Shown: positions 52,215 to 61,768 of the stretch, piece by piece
How the letters are laid out: every line of letters begins with the position of its first letter
Numbering within the stretch: the first letter of the stretch is position 1
NCBI GenBank assembly: GCA_017744315.1
Contig: JAGIBN010000004.1
Location: forward strand, 360,017 to 424,016
Source: Porphyrobacter sp.
GTDB lineage: Bacteria > Pseudomonadota > Alphaproteobacteria > Sphingomonadales > Sphingomonadaceae
DNA: 64,000 nucleotides
Reading direction: 5' to 3'
Notes under the pieces: generated by a model
Databases searched by the model: none
What the model saw: the letters and a program-made list of their open reading frames with translations, nothing else
What the model was told of the DNA's origin: nothing
Made by a program: the position numbers and the translations under genes

Positions 52215-54722
52215 CTACAAATCCGGCAGCCGCTGCTCGGCAAAGCCCCAGCCCGCGAGCGCCTTGTTCTCCGCCCGCTCGATCAGCGTCTTTGCGTCGT
52301 CGATCGAGAACGGATGCGCGTCCTTCATGGCCTTGAGCTCGTCCCAGGCAATCGGAATCGCGACCGGGGCTCCGGCCCTGGCCCGGGCCGAATAGGGCAG
52401 GACCGCCGTACTGCCGCGCTGGTTACGCAAGTAGTCGATGAAGATCTTCCCCTTGCGCTTGGCCTTGCTCATCGTCGCCACGAAGCGTTCGGGTTCAGCC
52501 ATGCTCAAGGCCTCGGCGAAGCGTTTCGAGAAGTCCTTGTGCGCCTCCCACGAATGGGCCGGCGTCAGCGGCACGACGACATGCACGCCCTTGCCGCCTG
52601 AAAGCATCGCAAAGCTGGTCAGCCCGATGTCGGCCAGCCGCTCATGGATGTCTTTCGCTGCGCGTTTCACAGCGGCGAAGTCGAGCCCCTCATCGGGGTC
52701 GAGATCGAACACCATGCGGTCGGGCGCTTCGACATCGGCGCTCTTGCTGCCCCAGCCGTGGAATTCGATCGTGCCCATCTGCACGCAGGCGAGGAGCCCG
52801 GCGGCGTCCTCGATGTAGAGATAGTCCTCGGCGCCGCCGTCCTTCTCGGTGATCGGGACATGGTGGACGTGAGGGCCGAACGATCCGGAGTCATGTTTCT
52901 GGAAGAAGCACTTCTTGCCCCGCCCCTGCGGGCAGCGGACCAGGCTGACGGGACGCCCGGCGGCCCAGGGGAGCATGAGCCCGGCAACCGCTTCGTAGTA
53001 GTCGGCAAGTTGTCCCTTCGTCTGCCCGCTTTCGTCGAAGACTACGCGGTCGCGACTGGTGATCTTGACCGTCTCGGGCTCGGGCGGCTTGGCGGGTTTT
53101 TCCGGCACGACTTCCTTCGCTTTCTTGTCACCGCGCAGCCCGAGGAAGCTGCCGTGGCGGACGTTGCCGTCGGCGGTGAACTCGGCAAAGGCGATCTCGG
53201 CGACGAGCTTGGGTTCGAGCCAGGTCACGCCTCGGCTCTCCACCCGCCCGACTTCCGCCGGTGCGGTCTTGCGTTCCAGCTTGGCCATCCGCGCGGCGAG
53301 GTCGCCCAGGGTATCGGTATCGAAGCCAGTGCCGACGTTGCCCTTGTAGACCAGCCCGCCCTTCTCGTGCTGGGCCAGCAGCAGTGAGGAGAACGGACGG
53401 CCCTTGGCGCTCGACTTCTTCCAGCCGATGACCACGAACTCCTGCCGCCGAGTGCATTTGACCTTGAGCCAGTTCTTGGTCCGCGCAGAGCGATAGCGGC
53501 CGTCGATCGTCTTGGAGATGATCCCTTCCTGCCCCGCCGTGCACAGTGCCTTGAGCAGCCTTTCGCCCGCACCAATCACATGGTCGGCCACGTGGATCGG
53601 CGGCTCGGCCGCGGCGAGCAGCGCCTCCAGCCGCTCCTTGCGCTCGATGTTCGGCAGCTGCGACAGATCGCGGCCATCGAGCTCGATCAGATCGAACGCA
53701 TGGAGCGAAAGCGCATCACTCGCCGTCTGCGATCCATGACCGCGCTTGAGCACCGCCTGCAGGGAGGAGAAGTCGGGATTGCCGTCCTTGCCATAGGCGA
53801 CGATCTCGCCGTCGATCAGGCAGGGCGGAAGGGCGAGCGCCTTGATCCTTTCGACCAGCGGCGCGAACTTGTCGGTCCAGTCCAGCCCGTTGCGGGTGTA
53901 GACGTGCACGTCCTCTCCGGCGACAGCGATCAGGGCGCGGTAACCGTCGAACTTTATCTCGTGCATCCAGCCGTTTCCCGCGGGGACGGCATCCACCAGG
54001 GTCGCGAGTTGCGGCGCGCGAAATTTGGGCGGCGCGGTCGGCGTCTTGCGCGTTTTCGACTGGCTCTTGTTCCGCTTGGCCGCCTTGCTCATCTCGGCGC
54101 TGAAGGCATCGCCCTTCTTGCCCTTGAGCGAATAGGCACCCTTCGTGTCCGCGGCGATCTCCGCCATCGAACGGTCGGTCAGCACACTGGTCAGGCAGCG
54201 TTCGACCAAGGGATCCCCTTCCTCGGCGTATTGGTCCTGGACCTTGCGCAACAGCCAGTTCTCGCGCTTCTCGCCGGGCCGGGGCTTGAGGCGGATCAGC
54301 AGCCATTCGCCTTTCATCCGCTCGCCATCGAGCGTGAAGTGCAGGTGGCCCTTGTCGATGTCCTTCCAGCTCTTGCCCTCGACCGGCGCCCATGTGCCGC
54401 GGTCCCACAGCATGACATTGCCGCCGCCGTATTCGCCCTTGGGGATCACCCCCTCGAAGTCGGCATAGGCCATCGGGTGGTCCTCGGTCCGCACCGCCAG
54501 CCGCTTGATCTCGGGATCGGGCGAAGGGCCCTTGGTCACCGCCCAGGACTTGAGCACGCCATCGGCCTCGAGCCGGAAATCCCAGTGCAGCCGCGTCGCC
54601 TCGTGCTTCTGGACGATGAAGCGGTTGCCGCCCTCGCTGCTCGCACGCTTGCCGGCGGGTTCGGCGGTCTTGGCGAAATCCCGCTTGCGATTGTATTCCG
54701 CCAGCGGATCGCGAACGCTCAC
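52215..54722 (-). CDS. ligD: ATP-dependent DNA ligase D (LigD)
   Basis: I chose GTG 54722, which overlaps the stop of the MgtC-like gene by 4 bp (GTGA). The 835-aa enzyme has the usual three parts: N-terminal 3'-phosphoesterase (ATRLHWDFRLEADGVLKSWAV), central ATP ligase with nucleotidyl Lys in MHEIKFDGYRALIAV (near residue 256), and C-terminal primase-polymerase (MVFDLDPDEGLDF with the DxD metal pair; MLSGGKGVHVVVPL). With Ku it repairs double-strand breaks by non-homologous end joining. Confidence 0.95.
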   Translation of the reverse strand: MSVRDPLAEYNRKRDFAKTAEPAGKRASSEGGNRFIVQKHEATRLHWDFRLEADGVLKSWAVTKGPSPDPEIKRLAVRTEDHPMAYADFEGVIPKGEYGGGNVMLWDRGTWAPVEGKSWKDIDKGHLHFTLDGERMKGEWLLIRLKPRPGEKRENWLLRKVQDQYAEEGDPLVERCLTSVLTDRSMAEIAADTKGAYSLKGKKGDAFSAEMSKAAKRNKSQSKTRKTPTAPPKFRAPQLATLVDAVPAGNGWMHEIKFDGYRALIAVAGEDVHVYTRNGLDWTDKFAPLVERIKALALPPCLIDGEIVAYGKDGNPDFSSLQAVLKRGHGSQTASDALSLHAFDLIELDGRDLSQLPNIERKERLEALLAAAEPPIHVADHVIGAGERLLKALCTAGQEGIISKTIDGRYRSARTKNWLKVKCTRRQEFVVIGWKKSSAKGRPFSSLLLAQHEKGGLVYKGNVGTGFDTDTLGDLAARMAKLERKTAPAEVGRVESRGVTWLEPKLVAEIAFAEFTADGNVRHGSFLGLRGDKKAKEVVPEKPAKPPEPETVKITSRDRVVFDESGQTKGQLADYYEAVAGLMLPWAAGRPVSLVRCPQGRGKKCFFQKHDSGSFGPHVHHVPITEKDGGAEDYLYIEDAAGLLACVQMGTIEFHGWGSKSADVEAPDRMVFDLDPDEGLDFAAVKRAAKDIHERLADIGLTSFAMLSGGKGVHVVVPLTPAHSWEAHKDFSKRFAEALSMAEPERFVATMSKAKRKGKIFIDYLRNQRGSTAVLPYSARARAGAPVAIPIAWDELKAMKDAHPFSIDDAKTLIERAENKALAGWGFAEQRLPDL

Positions 54723-55189
54723 TGGGTGTAGTCCTCGTCGGGGAAATAGCGCCGCTCGACCAGGCCCAGCACGGTCAGCATCAAGAGCGAGATCGCCGAG
54801 CCGATGACCACCAGCGGCCACTGCCCCGCCCCACAGGCCACGCCGATCACCGCCGTCAGCCACAGATGCGCCGCGGTGGTCAGGTTCTTCACCCGCCCCT
54901 TGCTGAACACGATCAGCCCCGCGCCGACGATGCCGATGAAAGATCCGGTCGCCTCGAAGATGCGCAGGGCATCAAGCCGCGCCGTGTCGAGTTGATAGTA
55001 GAGCGAGACCATCGAGACCGTCATCGCCGCGGCGGAAAAGCAGATCAGCCCATGCGTGCGCAGCCCGGCCGCACGCCCGCGAAACTCGCGGTCGAGGCCG
55101 AGCAGCAGGCCGAGCACGGCAGCGGCCCCGAGGCGTGTGAGCAGATCGTAGTCGACCCAGTGGACGAGGATCGGCGGATTCAACTCCAT
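54719..55189 (-). CDS. MgtC/SapB family membrane protein
   Basis: A 156-aa protein with about four helices. The N-terminal MgtC motif is LLTRLGAAAVLGLLLGLDREFRGRAAGLRTHGLI; a G-x-G helix follows (GSFIGIVGAGLIVFSKGR, NLTTAAHLWLTAVIGVACGAG). It lacks the C-terminal cytoplasmic domain of full MgtC. It lies between ku (TGATG overlap) and ligD (GTGA overlap), so all three are one coupled unit. Its role in end joining, if any, is unknown. Confidence 0.9.
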   Translation of the reverse strand: MELNPPILVHWVDYDLLTRLGAAAVLGLLLGLDREFRGRAAGLRTHGLICFSAAAMTVSMVSLYYQLDTARLDALRIFEATGSFIGIVGAGLIVFSKGRVKNLTTAAHLWLTAVIGVACGAGQWPLVVIGSAISLLMLTVLGLVERRYFPDEDYTQ

Positions 55190-56052
55190 CAGGCGCGCTT
55201 CTTGGCCGGGGCCGCTTTCTTGACGGGCGCCTTCTTGGCTGCGGGTTTCTTGGCCGGAGCCTTCTCTCCGCCGACCGACTTCTTCAGCGCCGCCATCAGA
55301 TCGATCACATTGGAACCGCGCGCGACCTCGGGCTCCGCGACATCCTCGAGGATCTTCTTGCCCTTGGCCTTCTGCTTCTTGGCGATCAGCGCCTTGAGCG
55401 CATCGACATAGCGGTCGTGGAACTCGCCCGCGTCGAACGGCGCGCTGCGCTGGTCGATCAGCGTGGTGGCGAGGTCGAGCAGGTCCTTGCTCGGCTTCTC
55501 GGTGCCGATACCCTTGAAGTAGCCTTGCGCTTCCCGAACCTCGTCCTCGTAGCGCAAGGTTTCGAGGACCAGTCCCTTGCCGCAGGGCTTGAGCGAGACG
55601 AGCTGCTCCCGCCCCCGCACAGAAATCTGGCCGACGCCGACCTTGTTGCTCTTCCGCAGTGCCTCCCGCAGCACGATGAAGGCTTCTTCCGCGAGGTCGT
55701 CCGCCGGCACCACGTAATAGGGCTTCTCGAAGTAGAAGACGTCGATCTCGCCGGCGTCGACGAACTGGACCAGGTCCAGCGTCTTGCGGCTTTCGACCTT
55801 GGCCGCTTCGATCTCGTCATCTTCGAGAATGACGTAGTTGCCCTTGGACACCTCGTAGCCCTTCACGATCTCGTCGCGGTCTACGGGGCCGATGCCCTGG
55901 ACGACCTTCTCGTAATTGATCCGCTTCCCGCTCGGTTCGTGGATCTGGTGGAAGGCGATCGTGGCGCCGGATTTGGTCGCGGCGTAGACCTCGACCGGAA
56001 TCGACACCAGCGCGAGACGAATCTGACCCTGCCAATAGGCGCGTGCGGCCAT
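55189..56052 (-). CDS. ku: Ku protein (bacterial non-homologous end joining)
   Basis: I chose ATG 56052 (MAARAYWQGQIRLALVSIPVEVY), the usual Ku start. The 287-aa protein contains the Ku core (GKRINYEKVVQGIGPVDRDEIVKGYEV; YFEKPYYVVPADDLAEEAF) and a Lys/Ala/Pro-rich tail (AKKPAAKKAPVKK) typical of alphaproteobacterial Ku, which helps bind DNA ends and LigD. First gene of the ku-mgtC-ligD unit. Confidence 0.95.
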   Translation of the reverse strand: MAARAYWQGQIRLALVSIPVEVYAATKSGATIAFHQIHEPSGKRINYEKVVQGIGPVDRDEIVKGYEVSKGNYVILEDDEIEAAKVESRKTLDLVQFVDAGEIDVFYFEKPYYVVPADDLAEEAFIVLREALRKSNKVGVGQISVRGREQLVSLKPCGKGLVLETLRYEDEVREAQGYFKGIGTEKPSKDLLDLATTLIDQRSAPFDAGEFHDRYVDALKALIAKKQKAKGKKILEDVAEPEVARGSNVIDLMAALKKSVGGEKAPAKKPAAKKAPVKKAAPAKKRA

Positions 56053-56245
56053 GTGCTGTGCTCCTGCATGCGGGTCAGAAGCGCTTGGAGGGCCGAGGTG
56101 GTTCCTGGCTGCGCCGGATCGTGCCACCTTTGTTACACTTCAACCGTATTCTGTTGGAAAGGTGGTTAGTAACCACACACTTGACTTGGCTAAGTATATT
56201 TCCTGAGTACCATGCACCTGAACGATAGAACAAAGGGCAAGGGTT

Positions 56246-56743
56246 TTGGGTCAGCAAACCTCACTGCCGCTACCGGCAGAGTTCAAGGAAGTCTGTGACT
56301 TAGTCCGCGGCTTGGCGCGCCGTGTGGCTGACATCGAAGCGTGCACAGGCTCGAACGACGATCAGGAAATCGCGCCGAGCTATAGCGATGACGAACTCGC
56401 GATTGCGGCCGCCTCGATCTATCGATTGAGGTTCCAGCGCGCCAATCAGTTCGATCCTACCCTTTTCGGCGAGCCGGCCTGGGACATGCTGCTCGACCTG
56501 TTCATTCAGCGGGTCAAAGGGAAGCGCGTTTCGACGACTGGCCTATGCCTGGGCGCCGACGTGCCCCACTCGACGGGCCTGCGCCACATCGAGCGGATGT
56601 GCGACGAGGGCATCTTGCGCCGCTGCACCGCGAAGGACGACAAGCGCCTGATCCTGATCGAGCTGACTCCGAAAGGCTTGCGCCTGATGCGCGACTACCT
56701 CTCCAACGCGGTGGCGCAGTTGAGGATGCAGTTGCCGGAGTGA
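56246..56743 (+). CDS. MarR-type winged-helix regulator, 165 aa
   Basis: TTG start at 56246. The N-terminal helical part (ELAIAAASIYRLRFQRANQFDPTLF) is followed by a winged helix (RVSTTGLCLGADVPHSTGLRHIERMCDEGILRRC) and wing KDDKRLILIELTPKGLRLM, the MarR signature. Such proteins in sphingomonads regulate replication or stress genes. It stands alone, divergent from ku, so it may control ku; unproven. Confidence 0.78.
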   Translation: MGQQTSLPLPAEFKEVCDLVRGLARRVADIEACTGSNDDQEIAPSYSDDELAIAAASIYRLRFQRANQFDPTLFGEPAWDMLLDLFIQRVKGKRVSTTGLCLGADVPHSTGLRHIERMCDEGILRRCTAKDDKRLILIELTPKGLRLMRDYLSNAVAQLRMQLPE

Positions 56744-56765
56744 GGGCCTGTGCGTGGCGTCACGC

Positions 56766-57056
56766 TTAAAGGTGTGATCCGACGTCCATGGCCAAGTGCA
56801 GAATGCGTTGCACTACCACCTCATCTTCGAAGACGTCGTAGTAGATGCGATGGCTACCATGCCGCAGGCTGCGGATGGGAGGATGCACGGTGCCGTGAAT
56901 TGCACCGATTGAAGCGTGATCTGCGATTAATTCAAAGGACTGTGCGAAGCCTCTCAGATAGACTTCGGCAACATCCTCACCAAACCGGTCTGCGCCATAG
57001 TCATAGATCGCAGCCAAGTCGGCGGCCGCCGCTTCGCTGATGTGAACGGGAATCAT
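56766..57056 (-). CDS. parE: ParE/RelE-type toxin
   Basis: A 96-aa ParE toxin with the family order IPVHISEAAAADLAAIYDY, helix FELIADHASIG and the C-terminal strand pair SHRIYYDVFEDEVVVQRILH. ParE toxins poison gyrase. The start overlaps the stop of the antitoxin gene (ATGA). Confidence 0.88.
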   Translation of the reverse strand: MIPVHISEAAAADLAAIYDYGADRFGEDVAEVYLRGFAQSFELIADHASIGAIHGTVHPPIRSLRHGSHRIYYDVFEDEVVVQRILHLAMDVGSHL

Positions 57057-57292
57057 GCGCCGCGGCGTTTGCGCCCTTCAGTAATGATCTGTTCGAGACT
57101 CAAGCTGCTGACGCCTGACGCTCGTCCAGCGTCGATTGCCGCCTGCAGCCGTTGGCGGGCTTCCTCGGCATCTTGGTCTCGGCGCACAAGGTCGCGGACG
57201 TAGTCGCTCGTACTACTGTAGCGCCCCTCTGCAACACGCGCCTCGGCCCAGTTCTTGAGCTTGTCGGGAATGGAGATATTCATCTGCGCCAT
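57053..57292 (-). CDS. parD: ParD-type antitoxin
   Basis: I chose ATG 57292 (MAQMNISIPDKLKNWAEAR). The 79-aa ribbon-helix-helix protein has the usual MNISIPDKL strand and RYSSTSDYVRDLVRRDQD helix, then an extended C-terminus (LEQIITEGRKRRG) that binds the toxin. It binds its own promoter. It forms a classic parDE pair with the overlapping toxin gene. Confidence 0.88.
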   Translation of the reverse strand: MAQMNISIPDKLKNWAEARVAEGRYSSTSDYVRDLVRRDQDAEEARQRLQAAIDAGRASGVSSLSLEQIITEGRKRRGA

Positions 57293-57351
57293 CGACGTTT
57301 TATAGGATTTTGCGCAAATAATGACAAGATGGTCGCGGATTCTCGACGAGC

Positions 57352-58743
57352 TCACTCCGGCCCGAGCATATCCTCAGGGCGCACCAGCCGGTCGTAGTCC
57401 TCGGCCGCGACGTACCCGCTGGCCACGGCAGCCTCGCGCAGGGTCACCCCGCTCTTGTGTGCCTGCTTGGCGATGGCCGCAGCCTTGTCGTAGCCGATCG
57501 CCGGAGCGAGCGCGGTCACCAGCATCAGCGAGCGTTCGACGCCTTGCGCGATGTTATCGAGCCGCGGCTCGAGGCCCGCGAGGAGGTTGATGGTGAAACT
57601 GTCCGACGCATCGGCGAGCAGGCGGACCGACTGGAGCACGTTGTAGGCCACGACCGGCCGATAGACGTTGAGCTCGAAGTGGCCCTGGCTGGCGGCGAAG
57701 GTCACCGTGGTGTGATTGCCGAAGACTTGCGCGCAGACCTGGGTCAGCGCCTCGCACTGCGTCGGGTTGACCTTGCCGGGCATGATCGAGGAGCCAGGCT
57801 CGTTCTCCGGCAGCGCCAGTTCGCCGAGGCCTGCCCGTGGTCCCGAGCCGAGCAGGCGGATGTCGTTGGCGATCTTGTAGAGGCTCGCCGCCAGCGTGTT
57901 GAGCGCGCCATGGGTGAACAGCAGCGCATCCTGTCCGGCGAGTGCCTCGAACTTGTTGGGCGCGGTTACGAAGGGCAGGCCCGTGGCCTCGGCGATCTCG
58001 CTCGCCACGGTCTCCGCGAAACCCTTGGGTGCGTTGAGCCCGGTACCGACTGCGGTCCCACCTTGCGCCAGCTCGTAGAGGCCCGGAAGGGTCTGCTCGA
58101 TCCGCTCGATCCCCGCGCGGACCTGCCGGGCATAGCCCGAGACTTCCTGCCCGAGCGTGAGCGGCGTCGCGTCCTGGGTATGGGTCCGGCCGATCTTGAC
58201 GATATCCGCCCAGGTCCTGGCCTTGCCCTCCAGCTGCTCGGCCATACGCCGTAGCGCCGGCAAGAGGTCCGCGGTGAGCGTGACGGCGGCGGCGACATGG
58301 ATCGCAGTCGGGATCGTGTCGTTCGACGACTGGCTCATGTTGACGTGGTCGTTCGGGTGCACCGGCACCTTGGTCCCAGCCTGGCCGCCCAGCATGAGGT
58401 TCGCCCGATTGGAGATAACCTCGTTGGCGTTCATGTTGCTCTGGGTGCCCGAGCCAGTCTGCCACACAACCAGCGGAAACTCGTCGTCGAGCTGGCCCGC
58501 GATCACCTCATCGGCCGCTGCGACGATGGCCTCGCACAGCTTCGCGTCGAGCAGGCCGAGCTTGCGGTTGCTCAGCGCGGCCGCGCGCTTGACCGTACCG
58601 AGCGCGCGGATCACCGGCAGCGGCATGCGCTCGCCGCCGATACGGAAGTTCTGCAACGAGCGCTGCGTCTGCGCGCCCCACAGCTTGTCCGCGGGTACGG
58701 CGATCTCGCCCATGGTGTCGGTTTCGATGCGAGTCTCGCCCAA
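57352..58743 (-). CDS. fumC: Fumarate hydratase class II
   Basis: A 463-aa fumarase. It shows the superfamily signature [15 protein letters not shown], the substrate motifs [12 protein letters not shown] and [12 protein letters not shown], and the catalytic region [11 protein letters not shown]. Length is normal for FumC. It makes malate from fumarate in the TCA cycle. It is probably transcribed alone; the flavodoxin-fold gene lies 39 bp upstream on the same strand. Confidence 0.96.
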   Translation of the reverse strand: MGETRIETDTMGEIAVPADKLWGAQTQRSLQNFRIGGERMPLPVIRALGTVKRAAALSNRKLGLLDAKLCEAIVAAADEVIAGQLDDEFPLVVWQTGSGTQSNMNANEVISNRANLMLGGQAGTKVPVHPNDHVNMSQSSNDTIPTAIHVAAAVTLTADLLPALRRMAEQLEGKARTWADIVKIGRTHTQDATPLTLGQEVSGYARQVRAGIERIEQTLPGLYELAQGGTAVGTGLNAPKGFAETVASEIAEATGLPFVTAPNKFEALAGQDALLFTHGALNTLAASLYKIANDIRLLGSGPRAGLGELALPENEPGSSIMPGKVNPTQCEALTQVCAQVFGNHTTVTFAASQGHFELNVYRPVVAYNVLQSVRLLADASDSFTINLLAGLEPRLDNIAQGVERSLMLVTALAPAIGYDKAAAIAKQAHKSGVTLREAAVASGYVAAEDYDRLVRPEDMLGPE

Positions 58744-58782
58744 TCGGCTTCTCCTGTTCAGGCGCCCCCATTCACAAGGGCG

Positions 58783-59409
58783 TTAACGGACGGGCTTGTA
58801 GGGTTCCCAGTTCGGGGACAGGCGGCTCATCACTTCCTTGGCGGCTTTCTCGACATCGGCGAGATGGAAGCGAACGTCCTTCTCCTCCATCTCCGGCCCG
58901 ACCCCGTCGAAGTGATAGCGCGCAGTCTCGGCGAAACCGAAGACGTCGACCAGATAGCGATCGAACACCGTGCGCAGCGAGCCGAACACGCCCTTCTCGC
59001 TGAGCCACGACTTCAGGCTGCCCGACGATGTCAGCGAGACGAGCCGCTTGCCCACCAGCAGGCTGCCCGAACCACCTTCGCCATGGCCCAGCTGCCGACC
59101 GGCGCCGAATACCCTGTCGATATAGCCCTTCAGCATCGCCGGAGGGGCGCCGAACCAGATCGGATAGACCAGCACGAACACGTCCACCTTCCCGAGAGCG
59201 GCCCATTCGGCCTCAACATCGGCCCGAGGTTTTCCGTGGCGCTCTTCGTCCTGCAGCACAGGGTCGAAACCCAGGCGATAGAGATCGCGCATCACCACTT
59301 CATGCCCATGCGCGCGGACCGCTTCGGCGTAACGCTCGGCTACGGAGAGGGTGAAGCTCTGTTCTGCAGGATGGCAAACGATGATCGCGTGCTTGATTGT
59401 CTCGGACAT
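58783..59409 (-). CDS. NAD(P)H:quinone oxidoreductase family, flavodoxin-like fold
   Basis: A 208-aa protein of the NQO1/KefF/YwrO group: IIVCHPAEQSFTLSVAERYAEA at the start, DVFVLVYPIWFGAPPAMLKGYIDRVFG for FMN/FAD and quinone binding, and the loop SLTSSGSLKSWL. It reduces quinones or nitro compounds with NAD(P)H. It is divergent from the DUF6152 cluster with 172 bp between. Confidence 0.88.
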   Translation of the reverse strand: MSETIKHAIIVCHPAEQSFTLSVAERYAEAVRAHGHEVVMRDLYRLGFDPVLQDEERHGKPRADVEAEWAALGKVDVFVLVYPIWFGAPPAMLKGYIDRVFGAGRQLGHGEGGSGSLLVGKRLVSLTSSGSLKSWLSEKGVFGSLRTVFDRYLVDVFGFAETARYHFDGVGPEMEEKDVRFHLADVEKAAKEVMSRLSPNWEPYKPVR

Positions 59410-59581
59410 GGCGCGCTCGCTTCCGCAAGAGGGGGGACGACCAGTCTAGCAAAGACTTTGGCTATGGTTCCAGCTTCTTAGACAGCCCCTCAAAAGAGAC
59501 TTCGTCAATTTCCCCTGATGACGGATGCATTTGCAGGTGTCATCATGGCCCCAAGGCCGGAAGAGCCTGGGAGAAGGAATT

Positions 59582-59956
59582 ATGCGGCTTCATCTCGCCT
59601 GGGCGGGTGCCCTGGCCGTGTCGGTCGCCAGTGTTGCGGCGCAAGCCCATCACAGCATGGCGATGTTCGACAACCAGAAGAAGGTCACGGTCAGCGGTAC
59701 CGTGACAGAGTTCCAGTGGACCAATCCTCACGCCTATATCCAGATGATTGCCAAGGACGCTGCCGGCAAGGACGTCGAATGGAGCATGGAGATGGGCGCG
59801 CCCATGTATCTCTACGCTCGCGGCTGGCGGCCCTCCTCGCTCAAGGCCGGGGCCAAGGTCAACGTGACCATCCACCCGCTGCGCAACGGAATGCCCGGCG
59901 GGGTCGTGCTCGAGGTGATCGGCGCTGACGGCGTGCCGATCGGAAAGCCCGCATGA
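59582..59956 (+). CDS. DUF6152 family exported protein
   Basis: I chose ATG 59582 because AAGGA is 5 bp upstream. The 124-aa protein has a signal peptide (WAGALAVSVASVAAQA) and the family core HHSMAMFDNQKKVTVSGTVTEFQWTNPHAYIQM. DUF6152 proteins occur in sphingomonads and other aromatic- and steroid-degraders; function unknown. It overlaps the next gene (ATGA). Confidence 0.85.
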   Translation: MRLHLAWAGALAVSVASVAAQAHHSMAMFDNQKKVTVSGTVTEFQWTNPHAYIQMIAKDAAGKDVEWSMEMGAPMYLYARGWRPSSLKAGAKVNVTIHPLRNGMPGGVVLEVIGADGVPIGKPA

Positions 59957-60762
59957 GGCTGGGCCTCGTCGCGGCGATCGGCGCCGCTTCGCTTGCCCTC
60001 ACCGGCCCCACATTCGCGCAGGACGACGCGCAGGGGAAGGGGCAGAGGACCGAAGAGTTCGCCAAGCTGCCCTATTGGTCGGGCTATTGGGTCAGCGAAG
60101 GCCAGGCCGGGACGACCATCGGCGGCATCGCCCCCGCTTCGATCCAGATGCGCGAGACCGGCAAGGCTCCGACGGTCCCGATCATGAGCCTGAGCGGCTT
60201 CGGTGCTCCGTGGAATGACGAAGGCAAGGCGCGCATGGCCGAGCGGGCGCGGATCGCTCCGGGCCGCAAGGCCATGGGCTGGGGCTACCCGATGATGATG
60301 GACGCGGCCGCGCCGCTGCAATTCCTCATCACGCCCGAAGAAACGCTGATCATCAGCCCATACGGCGACGTACGCCATATCTACACCGACGGCCGCGCGA
60401 TGCCCGCCGAGGAGGATCTGTGGCCGACCGTGTGGGGCACCTCGATCGGTCGTTGGGAAGGTGACACCCTTGTCATCGAAACCAAGGCGGTGAAGAATCC
60501 GAACGTCTACTTCCACACCGCTCCGCCGCTGTCCGAACAGGCGCACTATCTCGAGCGCATCCGGATCGACGGCAACCGGCTCGTTTCCGACGTCACCATC
60601 GAGGACCCGGTGACACTGACCGGCCCCTGGAAGGCGCACCTTGCTTACGTGCGCGACGAAGGGTTCGACCGCATGGTGCAGATCGACTTCGACAACGACC
60701 GCACGGGCTTTGACGGACAGGTCAACACCATCGAGCCGGCTCACCACGAGGAGCAGCACTGA
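59953..60762 (+). CDS. Hypothetical exported protein, 269 aa
   Basis: A signal peptide (LVAAIGAASLALTGPTFAQ) precedes a beta-rich domain (FLITPEETLIISPYGDVRHIYTDGRAMPA; SIGRWEGDTLVIETKAV; YLERIRIDGNRLVSDVTIEDPVTL). The pattern of periodic G-D-T-L-V-I-E strands matches a family of exported proteins always seen with DUF6152 genes in sphingomonads. It is coupled at both ends (ATGA and TGATG). Confidence 0.82.
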   Translation: MRLGLVAAIGAASLALTGPTFAQDDAQGKGQRTEEFAKLPYWSGYWVSEGQAGTTIGGIAPASIQMRETGKAPTVPIMSLSGFGAPWNDEGKARMAERARIAPGRKAMGWGYPMMMDAAAPLQFLITPEETLIISPYGDVRHIYTDGRAMPAEEDLWPTVWGTSIGRWEGDTLVIETKAVKNPNVYFHTAPPLSEQAHYLERIRIDGNRLVSDVTIEDPVTLTGPWKAHLAYVRDEGFDRMVQIDFDNDRTGFDGQVNTIEPAHHEEQH

Positions 60763-61760
60763 TGAAGGGTTCATTCGTATCGGGCCTGGCGCTGGCCATG
60801 GCCCTCGCCCTGCCGGCATCGGCGCAAGCGCTGCTTCCGGGCGAGAAGGCGGCCGACATTCCGGCAATCGCGGGTGTCATTTCGGGCGATGCGCAGTGGG
60901 ACCGGGCCTGGTCCGGGCCGATGACCGCTGATGGCATGGTCGGGTCTCCGGACGGCGGCCTGCTGTTTGCACAAGAGCAGAGCAATTCGATCCGCAAGCT
61001 GTGGCCGGATGGCAGGGAATGGGTTCTCGCGCCCTATATCGCCGGCGCGGGCGCGGTCTCGATCGACGGGCAAGGCCGGATGTTCACTGTGGAGCGCACT
61101 TGCACCGATCCCGGCTTGAAGCTTCCCAATTGTGCCGAGGCCACCCGCGTCGTGCAGCTGACGCCGGAACGGAAGGTGCTGGCGAGCGCCTTTGCCGACG
61201 GCAAGACCCTGGGCCGGCTCAATGACGTCGCGGCCGATGGGCATGGCGGAGCCTATTACACCCAGGGCGGGATCTATCATGTGAAGGCCGATGGCTCGGT
61301 CAACACGGTCGCCGAGGGCGGCGGCTTGTTCACCAACGGCCTGGTGGTCAGCCCGGACGGCAAGACGCTCTACGTCACCAATCGCGGGACAATCCTCGCT
61401 TTCGATATCGGGGCGGACGGAACGCCCTCCAACCGCCGCGACTTCGCGACTTTGGACAGCGAACCGCAGGGCGGATTTGGTGGTGACGGGCTGGCAGTCG
61501 ATGCCGAGGGCCGGCTCTACGTGACGGCGGACGCGGGACTCTATGTGTTTGACAAGGCGGGCAAGAAACTCGGGATCATCCCGGTTCCGCGCAGGGCCAT
61601 TACCGCGGCTTTCGCCGGACCGGACAAGAAGACGCTCTACGTGGGCGCCATGGGCGCGGTCACTCCGGACGGCACCGCCTGGGCCACGCCCGAGGGCGTG
61701 CGCAACGTGGCGATGACGATCTATCGGGTGAACACTCAGGCCACCGGCTTCAGGAAGTAG
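60762..61760 (+). CDS. SMP-30/gluconolactonase-type beta-propeller hydrolase, exported
   Basis: A 332-aa propeller protein with signal peptide (SGLALAMALALPASAQA). The blade motifs are SPDGGLLFAQEQSNSIRKL, RLNDVAADGHGGAYYT, LFTNGLVVSPDGKTLYVTN and FGGDGLAVDAEGRLYVTAD. It should hydrolyse a lactone or ester with a divalent metal. ATG 60762 overlaps the upstream stop. Confidence 0.88.
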   Translation: MKGSFVSGLALAMALALPASAQALLPGEKAADIPAIAGVISGDAQWDRAWSGPMTADGMVGSPDGGLLFAQEQSNSIRKLWPDGREWVLAPYIAGAGAVSIDGQGRMFTVERTCTDPGLKLPNCAEATRVVQLTPERKVLASAFADGKTLGRLNDVAADGHGGAYYTQGGIYHVKADGSVNTVAEGGGLFTNGLVVSPDGKTLYVTNRGTILAFDIGADGTPSNRRDFATLDSEPQGGFGGDGLAVDAEGRLYVTADAGLYVFDKAGKKLGIIPVPRRAITAAFAGPDKKTLYVGAMGAVTPDGTAWATPEGVRNVAMTIYRVNTQATGFRK

Positions 61761-61768
61761 GCTTTCGC

